Positions 34,001 through 41,725 of a DNA stretch of 56,954 bases are shown here, piece by piece (the stretch's first letter is position 1; each line of letters begins with the position of its first letter). Under the pieces are notes generated by a model. It had not been told where the DNA came from. It did not search any database and saw only the letters and a program-made list of their open reading frames with translations. The position numbers and the translations under genes are program-made. Origin of the DNA: an uncultured Clostridia bacterium (GTDB taxonomy: Bacteria; Bacillota; Clostridia; UBA1381); NCBI GenBank assembly GCA_947631085.1, contig CANRJY010000013.1, positions 1 through 56,954 of the forward strand, written 5' to 3'.

Positions 34001-36117
34001 GCGGCACGCTTGTATACAGCATGAACAAGGACGGCGAGTATGAGGCAAAGGTTCCCACTGCGGTGAACGCGGGCAGCTACACTGTTTGGTACAAGGTCAT
34101 AGGCGATGCAAATCACAACAATACCGAGCCGAGATCCATAGATGTAACGATCATAAAGGTTACGGCAACAGCGTCTGTGAAAGCGAACGAGCTTGTGTAT
34201 AAGGATAGAGAGCAATATCTCGTGACAGGTAAAACAAGTGACGGTACGCTTTTGTACAGTACGAGCGAGAACGGCGAATATTCGGAAAAAATCCCGACAG
34301 GCAAGGATGTTGGCGATTACACTGTTTGGTACAAGGTAATCGCCGACGATAACCACATCGACAGCGAGCCGCAGTCGATAACTGTTTCGATTAGAAATAT
34401 TGTAGGTATAAGCATCGAAAAAGAGCCGACAAACACGACGATTATCGAGGGAATGCCTTTCGACGCGTCGGGCTTAAAGGTAATGGCGGACTGCGGCGAC
34501 GGTGACACGTTTGAAGCGCGCGGCTACACGCTGTCGGGCTACGATACATCAAAGGTCGGCGAGCAGACCGTTACGGTAACATACGCGGGCAAGACTGCGG
34601 AGTTTAAAATAACGGTAGAGGCTAAGTCGATGACAAGTATCGAGCTTACACATACACCCGATAAGCTGACATATTATACAGGCGATAAGCTTGACATGAC
34701 CGGTATGGTTATTACAGCGTTCTATAACAATAATACATCAGAGTTTATCAATAACGCCGACTGCACGGTAAGCGGCTCGACGGATACAACGGGTGAACAG
34801 ACCGTTACAGTAACATACAACGGTCAGACGGTCAAATTTACCGTAACCGTACTTGAAAGACCGGTTCAAACGCAAACGGTTGAAACTCCGCTCATAGAAA
34901 CGGCTGATTTCTACGGCGGCAAACGCGTGATAATATCATGCGCGACGGACGGCGCGAACATTTACTATACCACAGACGGCAGCAATCCGACAGCAGCATC
35001 GAATAAGTATGCGGCTCCGATCGAGTTTACGGAATCGGCGGAGATAAAGGCTGTAGCCGTTAAGTCAGGCATGACCGACAGCGCTGTTTCGAATAAATCA
35101 GTCACTGTTGAGAAGGTAGCGGCTCCGGTTGCGAGCGTCACAGGCGAGGTCGAAGTCGGAACATCGGTAAAGCTGCTCAGCACGACCCCCGAAGCGGAGA
35201 TCTATTACGCAATCGGAGACTCGGTGGATGAGGACAACTACAAGAAATACACGGGCGAAATAGTCATAACCGGAAGCATGAAGATTCGGGCGATCGCCGC
35301 AAAGCGCGGTTATGCGATGAGCGACGCCGTTACGTTCGAATACACCGTAGCGCCGCCGGAGGAGACGAGCGAAACAAACCGCGCTCTGCTTGACGCCGGA
35401 GAGACTATGTGTAAAGAGGGAAAGACATGCTATCTGCCGGCGTATATCTATTCCGAAAGCGCCATAAAAGACTTCCGTTACACGCTCAGCTTTGACAGCG
35501 ATAAGTTTGAGTATGTAGGCTTTGAAGCAGGTGAGGATGTACCCGCTTCGGCTGTATCAATAACCACGAATGAAAACAGCGTAACTGTGCGCGGCACGGT
35601 AGACGGGCTCACAGCCGCTGAGGCATGCGTGCTCGTATTCAAAACGAAGTCCGGCGTTGAAGTTGACGACTATCTCCTGCCCGTAGAGGATATCGAGATA
35701 AACACTGTCGACGACAGTCTGACAGACATATGGTATCTTGACGGTCTTATTTCGGTAATACCCGCGGACACGAGCATCACCGCCAGCGCGTTTCTCTCCG
35801 ACGCGGAGGATAATCTCATAGAATACGCCGAGGATGTAAAGGGAGATCTGACAGCATGGATACTTGCGCAGACGGCGGAGGAAATGCCCGAGGGCGAAGA
35901 AACGATAGGCTGTAATCTGATCCTCGCGTTCTACGACGTAAACGGCGCGCTTGTCAAAGTAACCACGACTGAAGCGGAGATATCCGGCGAGATGGATTTC
36001 TTCGAGGTGCCGATAACCATTCTGGAAAACACGGAAATAGGCGATGTAAAGCTGATGGTATGGGACAACGCAGGCACAATGAAACCGCTTATGGAAGATA
36101 CGCCGGTAATATATTAA
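31057..36117 (+). CDS. Giant secreted modular protein 2 (GLUG-like beta-helix, MBG-like, Ig-like, CHB_HEX-like, cohesin-like)
   Basis: A 1686-residue secreted protein, paralogue of the one at 615. After a signal peptide (about 1-27) comes an array of about 11 GLUG-like repeats (about 28-490; each about I-NC-N-G-V...IGGI-G), predicted to form a beta-helix with one cysteine per turn. Next come an InlB-type repeat (about 532-605), one Ig-like segment like those in protein 1, and five MBG-like repeats (about 712-1115). Two bacterial Ig type 3 domains, two chitobiase C-terminal-like domains, a cohesin-like domain and the same terminal module follow. From the MBG repeats onward it parallels protein 1. 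The ATG at 31057 is the start; a TTG at 31042 overlaps the GGAGG site. No wall anchor is visible. Likely a surface or released adhesin/binding protein, by inference. Confidence 0.85.
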   Translation: MRKNFFSMLLALCMLCALVPALPASAAPNFSGGRGTESNPYQITTLADLEALRDHVNSKNDCKGQYFKLTTDIDMQKKSSEGEDGGTNGEPTQWEEPIGDWSTEKFNGAFDGGGHTISGLYVSLYTDSVGLFGYIGSSGTIKNLTVSGSVAGGSRVGGIAVSNRGLITNCTNECTVSGSSYYVAGIVADNDGGRVEHCHNNGAVGGSGYEMGGIVGINTGGSIEYCDNQGTINSSRDNDGKIGGICGESYDGGSIKNCDNNGAVNGTGDNIGGIVGQSRSGSIENCNNSGTVTGSSDNIGGIAGDSSGGNIENCHNSGAVSYTGSYKNNIGGIAGQNQDCSIKSCDNTGTVNGGSAFCVGGISGSSLNSGIENCYNTGTIGSGNEEVGGISGRTSNTTGSNNGSIIKNCYNTGAVNGTGSRIGGIAGESFGDTLTDSSIVENCYNVGAVSSAGSYIGGVVGQIIDIVGDKIRNSYYLDTCGAGGEGTQKTETEFRSGEITRLLQNGQSAQVWGQKLGDGADPYPVLTSDASKKVLKVTFSALGSANYDVRYANPNGTVTLPANPSDDTRAFERWSLTQDVSGETFDAKTPVKSDMTVYAVGQYKFGGDIDITLSDTYGYEAPITADLNDYIKYANEGITSEDKFAYSIASDENDTKATIEDGNTLSVPAGLSAGDYVITVTAHENEPQHSLMSVESYGTEDVTLTVKVSIAKAASSVTVEPTAADLTYSEAAQALVIAGEAEGGEMQYSTDGETYSPDIPTGTDADTYTVWYKVVGDGNHNDTEPQSVEVTIAKSEPTATVTSKALSYTGSAQELVTGTVTGGTLVYSMNKDGDYEETIPTAADAGNYTVWYKVIGDDNHKDTEPQSVTATIVRGAIEASVSGKSLSYTGGEQELVTGTVTGGTLMYSMSKDGEYEAKVPTAVNAGSYTIWYKVIGDDNHTDTEPQSVTASIAKIYPETTVTSKDLSYTGREQALVSGTVKGGTLVYSMNKDGEYEAKVPTAVNAGSYTVWYKVIGDANHNNTEPRSIDVTIIKVTATASVKANELVYKDREQYLVTGKTSDGTLLYSTSENGEYSEKIPTGKDVGDYTVWYKVIADDNHIDSEPQSITVSIRNIVGISIEKEPTNTTIIEGMPFDASGLKVMADCGDGDTFEARGYTLSGYDTSKVGEQTVTVTYAGKTAEFKITVEAKSMTSIELTHTPDKLTYYTGDKLDMTGMVITAFYNNNTSEFINNADCTVSGSTDTTGEQTVTVTYNGQTVKFTVTVLERPVQTQTVETPLIETADFYGGKRVIISCATDGANIYYTTDGSNPTAASNKYAAPIEFTESAEIKAVAVKSGMTDSAVSNKSVTVEKVAAPVASVTGEVEVGTSVKLLSTTPEAEIYYAIGDSVDEDNYKKYTGEIVITGSMKIRAIAAKRGYAMSDAVTFEYTVAPPEETSETNRALLDAGETMCKEGKTCYLPAYIYSESAIKDFRYTLSFDSDKFEYVGFEAGEDVPASAVSITTNENSVTVRGTVDGLTAAEACVLVFKTKSGVEVDDYLLPVEDIEINTVDDSLTDIWYLDGLISVIPADTSITASAFLSDAEDNLIEYAEDVKGDLTAWILAQTAEEMPEGEETIGCNLILAFYDVNGALVKVTTTEAEISGEMDFFEVPITILENTEIGDVKLMVWDNAGTMKPLMEDTPVIY

Positions 36118-36129
36118 AGTAAAACGACA

Positions 36130-36164
36130 AAGAGTATGCTTCATTTGAAGCATACTCTTTTTTT
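36130..36164 (+). terminator. Terminator of giant protein 2
   Basis: A perfect 14-bp stem AAGAGTATGCTTCA/TGAAGCATACTCTT (36130-36143, 36146-36159) followed by T residues to 36164. It also lies just beyond the stop of the convergent MATE gene. Confidence 0.92.
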
Positions 36165-36166
36165 GC

Positions 36167-37516
36167 TTACATCTTGTTCTTCAATTCCCTCCAAAACGGC
36201 ACAAACACGCATATCGCCGTAACCATCGCCGTAAAATCCGCCATCGGCGTCGCCCACGCTATGCCGTTTACGCCGATAAGATGATTCATCAAAAACATCA
36301 TCGGAACATCGAGGCAGCCCTTTCTCAAAAGCGACAGTATCAGCGGCGCGACCTTTCTTCCGACCGACTGAAAAAGTGTTATGATGATCATGGTCACCGA
36401 AATGCACGGTCCGGTCACACAAATGATACGCTGGAATGTGCTGCCGTATTGCACCGTCAGTGGGTCGTTTATAAACGCCTTTACGACCGGTCCTGCGCAC
36501 AGCAGCAAAAACGCCGTACCCGCGAGCGCGACAATGAGGCTGTAAGCGAACGTCGTTTTTACCGCCGACATCATGCGCTTGAAATTTTTCGAGGAATAGT
36601 TGTACCCGATAAGCGGTATAACTCCCTGCGACATTCCCGTCGCGATAGCGTAAGTCAGCATATCGACCTTTTTCGCTATTCCTATTCCCGCAACGGCTTC
36701 GTTACAGTACGACACCATAAGGCGGTTCATGCAAATATTCGAGAACACGCCCATTATGTTCATAATGCTGCTCGGAAGCCCGACCATCAGCACCTCGAAC
36801 GGTATTTTCATTCCGAGCGTGTAATGCGCGGGATTTAAAGTGAGAACGGTGTTATTGCGCTTTCTGATAATCAACACGACAAAATAAATTGTCGCGGTGA
36901 GGTTTGAGAGCATTGTGGCAATCGCCGCTCCCGCTATTTCGAGCTTGAACAGTGAAATAAAAATCGGATCGAGGATAATATTAAGTATTCCGCCCATCGT
37001 CATGCCGAAGCTCGCCTGCTTCGCGTAGCCTTCCGACCGCACAAGATGCGCGAGCGCAGCATTTAATACCGTCGGCGCGGCGCCTATCGTGATTGCCCAA
37101 AATATGTATTGACTGCAAAATCCGTATGTGTCCTCATTCGCTCCGACAGCCGGAAGTATCGCGCCTTTTAGCAAAAAAACTATAATTCCGTACAGAACCG
37201 CCGCCGCTCCCGCAGTCCATACGCTGAAAGCGCAGGCTCTTTTCGCTTTTTCGTTATTTCCCGTGCCGAGCGAGCGCGATATAAGACTTGAGCCGCCTAT
37301 GCCGAACAGATTCGCCATGCCCGTGAGCAGCACGAACAGCGGCATACAGAGCGACGCGGCGGCTACCTGGTTCGGGTCGCCTATCTGCCCGATGAAAAAC
37401 GTGTCCGCCATGTTGTACACGACCGTGATAAGCTGACTTATTACCGTCGGCACGACCAATGAAATTACAGCTCTGTTTATCGGAGTGTTTTCAAATAAAT
37501 CCTTGTTGTTAACCAT
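36167..37516 (-). CDS. MATE-family multidrug exporter
   Basis: A 449-residue inner-membrane antiporter of the MATE family (12 predicted membrane segments; opening LVVPTVISQLITVVYNMAD and MFLMNHLIGVNGIAWATP near the end). Such proteins export cationic drugs or metabolites using Na+ or H+. The ATG at 37516 has AGGAGA seven bases upstream; a TTG two codons earlier is less likely. It lies two bases after the marR stop, so the pair forms a typical regulator-exporter operon. The substrate is unknown. Confidence 0.9.
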   Translation of the reverse strand: MVNNKDLFENTPINRAVISLVVPTVISQLITVVYNMADTFFIGQIGDPNQVAAASLCMPLFVLLTGMANLFGIGGSSLISRSLGTGNNEKAKRACAFSVWTAGAAAVLYGIIVFLLKGAILPAVGANEDTYGFCSQYIFWAITIGAAPTVLNAALAHLVRSEGYAKQASFGMTMGGILNIILDPIFISLFKLEIAGAAIATMLSNLTATIYFVVLIIRKRNNTVLTLNPAHYTLGMKIPFEVLMVGLPSSIMNIMGVFSNICMNRLMVSYCNEAVAGIGIAKKVDMLTYAIATGMSQGVIPLIGYNYSSKNFKRMMSAVKTTFAYSLIVALAGTAFLLLCAGPVVKAFINDPLTVQYGSTFQRIICVTGPCISVTMIIITLFQSVGRKVAPLILSLLRKGCLDVPMMFLMNHLIGVNGIAWATPMADFTAMVTAICVFVPFWRELKNKM

Positions 37517-37518
37517 GC

Positions 37519-37962
37519 TCAAATCTCCTTTGTGATGTTGTCAAGCGCTTTTTGCAAAAGCGTATTAAAGGTCTCTATTTCATCGTCGCTCATGCCGCTC
37601 ACGAGCTGCGCTTCGACTTCGGCTGCGGTTTGTCTTAATTTATTGTCTAGCCTTAAACCCTTCTCCGTCGGCAGAATTACGCTTTTCCTGTTGTCGTTAT
37701 CCATGACGCGGCGCGTGATTAAATCCTTGCCCTCGAGCCTTTTTATAATTCCCGCGACGGTAGACTGCGACAGACGTAGGTTTTTCATAACATCCGCCGC
37801 CGTGATTTCGCGGTAATGATGATTTTTCAGAATATAACGTATCGCCTCGCTTTGCGACGAGGTCAGATCCATAAACTGCGTTCTCTTGTTTTTCAGCTTT
37901 GTCACCGCGTTGCCGAGCAGCCCTATTTTGCTTGTCGTGCGAAATTGTGAATTGTCTATCAT
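37519..37962 (-). CDS. MarR-family transcriptional regulator
   Basis: A 147-residue winged-helix regulator: SSQSEAIRYILKNHHYREITAADVMKNLRLSQSTVAGIIKRLE forms the recognition region, and the wing DNDNRKSVILPTEKG follows. Located directly upstream of the MATE gene it probably controls. The ATG at 37962 has GGGAGA upstream. An inverted repeat between promoter and start (37981-38018) is the likely operator, implying autorepression relieved by a ligand. Confidence 0.92.
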   Translation of the reverse strand: MIDNSQFRTTSKIGLLGNAVTKLKNKRTQFMDLTSSQSEAIRYILKNHHYREITAADVMKNLRLSQSTVAGIIKRLEGKDLITRRVMDNDNRKSVILPTEKGLRLDNKLRQTAAEVEAQLVSGMSDDEIETFNTLLQKALDNITKEI

Positions 37963-37980
37963 ATCTTTATTCTCCCAAAA

Positions 37981-38018
37981 AATTATATCGCTGGCGATAA
38001 ATCGTATGCGATATAATT
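37981..38018. promoter_or_regulatory. MarR operator (inverted repeat)
   Basis: Perfect arms AATTATATCGC (37981-37991) and GCGATATAATT (38008-38018), 16 bp apart. The interior holds another GCGATA and an ATCG/CGAT pair, so several TATCGC half-sites overlap. The outer arm touches the -10 box of the marR promoter. Confidence 0.75.
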
Positions 38019-38044
38019 GTATCATGTAAATATGAATAAGTCAA
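38016..38044 (-). promoter_or_regulatory. Sigma-A promoter of marR-MATE
   Basis: On the minus strand, TTGACT (38039-38044), 17-bp spacer, TACAAT (38016-38021). Confidence 0.75.
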
Positions 38045-38055
38045 GCTTTTTCATA

Positions 38056-38084
38056 TTGAAATTTTCCGGCGGACGTGATATAAT
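38056..38084 (+). promoter_or_regulatory. Sigma-A promoter of tam
   Basis: TTGAAA (38056-38061), 17-bp spacer, TATAAT (38079-38084), divergent from the marR promoter. Confidence 0.75.
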
Positions 38085-38121
38085 TTTTAAATGAAATTAT
38101 TTACTATGTGAGGGGAATATT

Positions 38122-38892
38122 ATGTCTGAATGGAGTTCCGAACAATATTTAAAATTTAAAAATCAGCGGACGCAGCCCGCTATTGACTTGGCAAAAAGAA
38201 TTGCCGATAAAAATCCGCAAACCGTTCTTGACATAGGCTGCGGCCCGGGTAACAGCACTGCCGTATTGAAAAATACGTTTCCCGAGGCTCGCATTGTCGG
38301 AATAGACAGCTCTGCGGATATGATAGAAAAAGCGAAAGCATCGTATAGGGATATAGAATTCAGATTATGCGACATTACCGCGGACATGGAGAATTTGGAA
38401 AGCTATGACGTTATATTCTCCAACGCCTGCCTTCAATGGGTTTCCAATCACAAATCGCTTATTCCCGCTCTGTTTGGCAAGCTGAATAACGGCGGCGTAC
38501 TGGCTGTTCAGATACCGATGAATTACACCGAACCGCTGTTTGTGATTGAAAACGAGGTTTTGTCCGAGCCGCGCTGGGGATTTGCCGATAAGAAAATAAG
38601 AATCATCGCCACTCTGCCGCCGGAGGAATATTTTGATATACTCGCCTCATGCACAAATGATTTTGACATATGGGAAACGGTATATTATCACCGCATGCCC
38701 TCCGTAAAGTCAATGGTAGAATGGATAAAGGGAACAAACCTGCGTCCTTATCTCAGCGTTTTGAGCGGCGAAAAAGCTAAAGAACTCGAAACGGAAATAA
38801 CCGCGCGTGCCGACGAGGTTTACGCAAGGCAGGAAAACGGGGAGTATATATTTAGGTTTCGAAGGTTCTTCTTCATCGCGCAAAAGGAATAA
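38122..38892 (+). CDS. tam: Trans-aconitate 2-methyltransferase-like SAM methyltransferase
   Basis: A 256-residue class I methyltransferase that resembles Tam over its whole length. Tam methylates trans-aconitate, an inhibitory by-product of the citric acid cycle. Motif I is VLDIGCGPGNSTAVL, followed by the acidic VGIDSSADMIEKA and FSNACLQWV, and a C-terminal half with SVKSMVEWIKGTNLRPYL. ATG at 38122 with GAGGGGA upstream. It is divergent from marR and may share its control region. Substrate assignment rests on family resemblance. Confidence 0.85.
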   Translation: MSEWSSEQYLKFKNQRTQPAIDLAKRIADKNPQTVLDIGCGPGNSTAVLKNTFPEARIVGIDSSADMIEKAKASYRDIEFRLCDITADMENLESYDVIFSNACLQWVSNHKSLIPALFGKLNNGGVLAVQIPMNYTEPLFVIENEVLSEPRWGFADKKIRIIATLPPEEYFDILASCTNDFDIWETVYYHRMPSVKSMVEWIKGTNLRPYLSVLSGEKAKELETEITARADEVYARQENGEYIFRFRRFFFIAQKE

Positions 38893-38976
38893 AACAGCGT
38901 AAATCAGCTTATGAGCGCCGCGTTCATGTTGTATTGTCCGGTAATGTTTTCTCCGGCTTTGTCGTAGAATGTAATA

Positions 38977-40311
38977 TCATTTCCTAAGACAATATTTATC
39001 ACTGTATTTCCACACATAATATCCGGCTAAAATCAATGTAAGCATCTCCGCGGCAGGTACGGCAAACCAAATTCCGTCAATACCGAAAAGCGCGGCAAAC
39101 CCGATTATAAACAGCGACGTGAGACCGAGTGTTCTGATAAACGAAATTATAGCCGAAATCTTGCCGTTCGAATACGCGGTAAAGAGCGACGAAGCAAATA
39201 TATTATAGCCCTTGAACAGATATCCCGATGCGAACAGCAGCATTCCGCGCTTCGCTATTTCATAAACTTCAGTGCCGGATTTAGCGAATGTAAGCACGAG
39301 CGGCCCGCGGAAAATTACAGTCAGCGCAGTCACGATTATTGAGAATAGACCCAAGAAAATCACGCTTATCCTGAAAATTTTCGCAAGCTTCTCCCCTTCT
39401 TCCGCACCGTAATTATAGCTTATCACGGGAGCTATACCCATTGAATAACCTATGCTCACAGCCACGAGGAAAAAGTCTATATAGAGCACGATCGTAATCG
39501 CAGCCACGCCGTCCTGACCGGCAAAACGCATCATCGCAAGATTAAACAGAAGCGTTGTAATGCTCATAGCGAGATTGTTGACCATTTCAGACGAGCCGTT
39601 TGTAACGGTCGAAATAAGCGCGCGTCTGTCGCGGCGCGGCTTTACGAAATGCACAAGTCCGTTTTTGTTGCGCACAAAATAAATCGTGCCGACCGTCGTC
39701 TGTATCGTATATCCGATACCCGTCGCCAAAGCCGCGCCAGATATACCCATACCACAGGGCTTTATGAACACATAATCGAGCACAATATTCGCGATACCTC
39801 CGGTGAGCGAGAGCGCAAGCATAAGCTTCGGCTTGCCGTCGGCCAAAATCGCGCCGTGAACATACATCTGCATTATCGAAAACGGTATAAAAAACGCCGA
39901 CACAATCGCGTAATCGTAGCAGTAATCGTAAATTTCCTCATTTGCGCCGAGGAAAATAATTATCGGTTTTATGAATAGAAAAACCAATGCCATTGACACT
40001 GTGGCGAGCGCGGCTAAAACTATGTAAATATATGTAAAATTACGATTTGCTTCCAAATTTCTGCCCGCGCCGTTTTTTATTGAGACAACAGCCGACATAC
40101 CTGTGCCGAACATAGTGCCTATTCCGGTAGCAAGTCCCAAAATAGGGAATACGATATTGACCGCAGAAAGCGCGTCCGTATTTACAAGACGCGACACGAA
40201 TATGCCGTCGACTATTGTATACATTGAAGTGAAAATCATCATTATGATCGTGGGAACAGTGAATTTTATAAGTCCCTTAAATGTGATTTTCATTGATAGT
40301 GAATTTTCCAT
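38977..40311 (-). CDS. MATE-family exporter (second)
   Basis: A 444-residue MATE antiporter (opening FTVPTIIMMIFTSMYTIVDGIFVSRLV), only distantly similar to the one at 36167. About 12 membrane segments. The ATG at 40311 has GGAGG close upstream. It starts 13 bases after the CPBP gene and is probably the end of the long transcript that begins at hrcA or an internal promoter. A short unexplained in-frame remnant follows it (see findings). Confidence 0.9.
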   Translation of the reverse strand: MENSLSMKITFKGLIKFTVPTIIMMIFTSMYTIVDGIFVSRLVNTDALSAVNIVFPILGLATGIGTMFGTGMSAVVSIKNGAGRNLEANRNFTYIYIVLAALATVSMALVFLFIKPIIIFLGANEEIYDYCYDYAIVSAFFIPFSIMQMYVHGAILADGKPKLMLALSLTGGIANIVLDYVFIKPCGMGISGAALATGIGYTIQTTVGTIYFVRNKNGLVHFVKPRRDRRALISTVTNGSSEMVNNLAMSITTLLFNLAMMRFAGQDGVAAITIVLYIDFFLVAVSIGYSMGIAPVISYNYGAEEGEKLAKIFRISVIFLGLFSIIVTALTVIFRGPLVLTFAKSGTEVYEIAKRGMLLFASGYLFKGYNIFASSLFTAYSNGKISAIISFIRTLGLTSLFIIGFAALFGIDGIWFAVPAAEMLTLILAGYYVWKYSDKYCLRK

Positions 40312-40324
40312 ATAACCTCCGAAT

Positions 40325-41122
40325 TTATTTTGTCCATTTCCTTTTAAGAAGCACAAGAAGCACAATAACGGCAATCATATTCGCAGCAAGAGTTATAACG
40401 CTGCCCTCAATATATGCGCCGTTTCCGGCGAAAATACCATCGCGGATAAATTCACAGTTAAACAGACTCGGATAATACGGCGGCAGCATAACCAATCCGC
40501 CAAGCGCTCCTCCGACAAAATTCCACGCGAAATCAGCTGCGACCGCCGCCAGTAAGCTGTCTGTGAGCTCCATAATCAATGTCAGCGCGACGCTCATCAT
40601 AATTATGCTCAACGGCGCGATAAATCCCGTGCTGAACACTCCCGCATGCAGGAGCGTAAAAAGAGCGGCGCTTACAAACATAGCGGCAAGAGGATTAAAA
40701 TCGCGCCGAAAAACGCGGTATATGTAACCGCGCACAAAAAGCTCCTGCGCCGCGACATTTAAAAGCAACGCAAAAAGCCACGCAAACATTGTGTCAACGT
40801 AATTTCTGCCGAAAAACTTTAAAAATTCAAGCCTTAGTAAAACAATAACCGGCACGCAAACCAGCGCCGCGCCCGTAAGAAAACAGACCGGCAGCATATA
40901 TGCGCCCTTTGGCAATATATTGATACTGAGCTTATGTTTTTTTTCAAACGCCGCGATAAACAGCGCCGTAAGCACGGCAAGAACCGCAATCAGCACAAAT
41001 TCACGCCAAAGCTGCGTCAAAGCCTGATTATCCGTAGGAATGTCAGGTACAAAGCTGACCGCGAACGCCCAAATCATAAACAGCGCAGCCGACTTTAATA
41101 TACACAAAATTTTATTACCCAT
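40325..41122 (-). CDS. CPBP (Abi/Rce1-like) intramembrane protease family protein
   Basis: A 265-residue polytopic membrane protein of the CPBP family (CAAX proteases and bacteriocin-processing enzymes). The first signature, usually EExxxR, reads QELFVR (Q126, E127, R131), so one of the two catalytic glutamates is glutamine. The histidine of the second motif (FTLLHA, H159) is kept, and FAWNF gives the third. Activity is therefore uncertain. It lies five bases after the fumarase-beta gene and just before the MATE gene. Confidence 0.8.
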   Translation of the reverse strand: MGNKILCILKSAALFMIWAFAVSFVPDIPTDNQALTQLWREFVLIAVLAVLTALFIAAFEKKHKLSINILPKGAYMLPVCFLTGAALVCVPVIVLLRLEFLKFFGRNYVDTMFAWLFALLLNVAAQELFVRGYIYRVFRRDFNPLAAMFVSAALFTLLHAGVFSTGFIAPLSIIMMSVALTLIMELTDSLLAAVAADFAWNFVGGALGGLVMLPPYYPSLFNCEFIRDGIFAGNGAYIEGSVITLAANMIAVIVLLVLLKRKWTK

Positions 41123-41127
41123 ATTTT

Positions 41128-41679
41128 TTAAATTTCCCTGTATTCCGCCTGACCGATTTCATAAAGATTATTCCCCTCGCAGTCGATAAGCACGACAGCC
41201 GGAAAATCCTCCACAACAAGTCTGCGTACAGCCTCCGTACCCAAATCGTCGTACGCGATAACCTCGGCTTCCTTGATACACTCGGCAATAAGTGCTCCCG
41301 CGCCGCCTATCGCGCCGAAATATACCGCTGTATTGCGCTTCATAGCCTCGACCACCTCGTCGCTTCTCGCGCCCTTCCCTATCATAGCGCCGAGCCCGTT
41401 ATCGAGCAGCATAGGCGTATAAGCGTCCATGCGCCCCGCCGTGGTAGGTCCGCACGAGCCTATGACCTCGCCCGGCTTCGCGGGACAAGGTCCTGCGTAG
41501 TAAATAATATTATCGGTCAAATCGATCGGAAACGGCGTACCCTCTTTAAAAAGCCGCGTCATTCGCTCGTGCGCCGCGTCGCGGGCGGTATAGATAACAC
41601 CCGAAATAAGCACGCTGTCGCCCGCTTTAAGAGATTTTATCGTTTCCTTCGTAATAGGAGCGGTAATTTTCTTTTCCAT
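41128..41679 (-). CDS. Fumarate hydratase class I beta-subunit-like protein (orphan)
   Basis: A 183-residue protein equal to the C-terminal (beta) half of class I Fe-S fumarases and related tartrate dehydratases, recognised by GPCPAKPGEVIGSCGPTTAGRMD and GAIGGAGALIAECI. The beta subunit binds substrate; the 4Fe-4S cluster sits on the alpha subunit. No alpha gene is adjacent, although the two normally lie together. The upstream neighbours are hisB-like and hisD-like genes. AGGAGG precedes the ATG, and a hairpin separates it from hisB. Fumarase, tartrate dehydratase or another hydro-lyase are all possible. Confidence 0.82.
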   Translation of the reverse strand: MEKKITAPITKETIKSLKAGDSVLISGVIYTARDAAHERMTRLFKEGTPFPIDLTDNIIYYAGPCPAKPGEVIGSCGPTTAGRMDAYTPMLLDNGLGAMIGKGARSDEVVEAMKRNTAVYFGAIGGAGALIAECIKEAEVIAYDDLGTEAVRRLVVEDFPAVVLIDCEGNNLYEIGQAEYREI

Positions 41680-41699
41680 TGTTTTTACCTCCTGTTAAA

Positions 41700-41722
41700 A
41701 CAGGGACACAACGTGTCCCTGT
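41700..41722 (-). terminator. Hairpin between hisB-like and fumarase-beta genes
   Basis: A perfect 10-bp stem ACAGGGACAC/GTGTCCCTGT with a three-base loop, followed on the minus strand by a short T run. It could be a weak terminator, an RNA-processing site or a short dispersed palindrome. Confidence 0.5.
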
Positions 41723-41725
41723 AAT

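Noticed and set aside
33190-34400. Tandem repeats resembling a CRISPR array
   Set aside because: Repeat units are about 240 bp, coding and imperfect; they are protein domain repeats.
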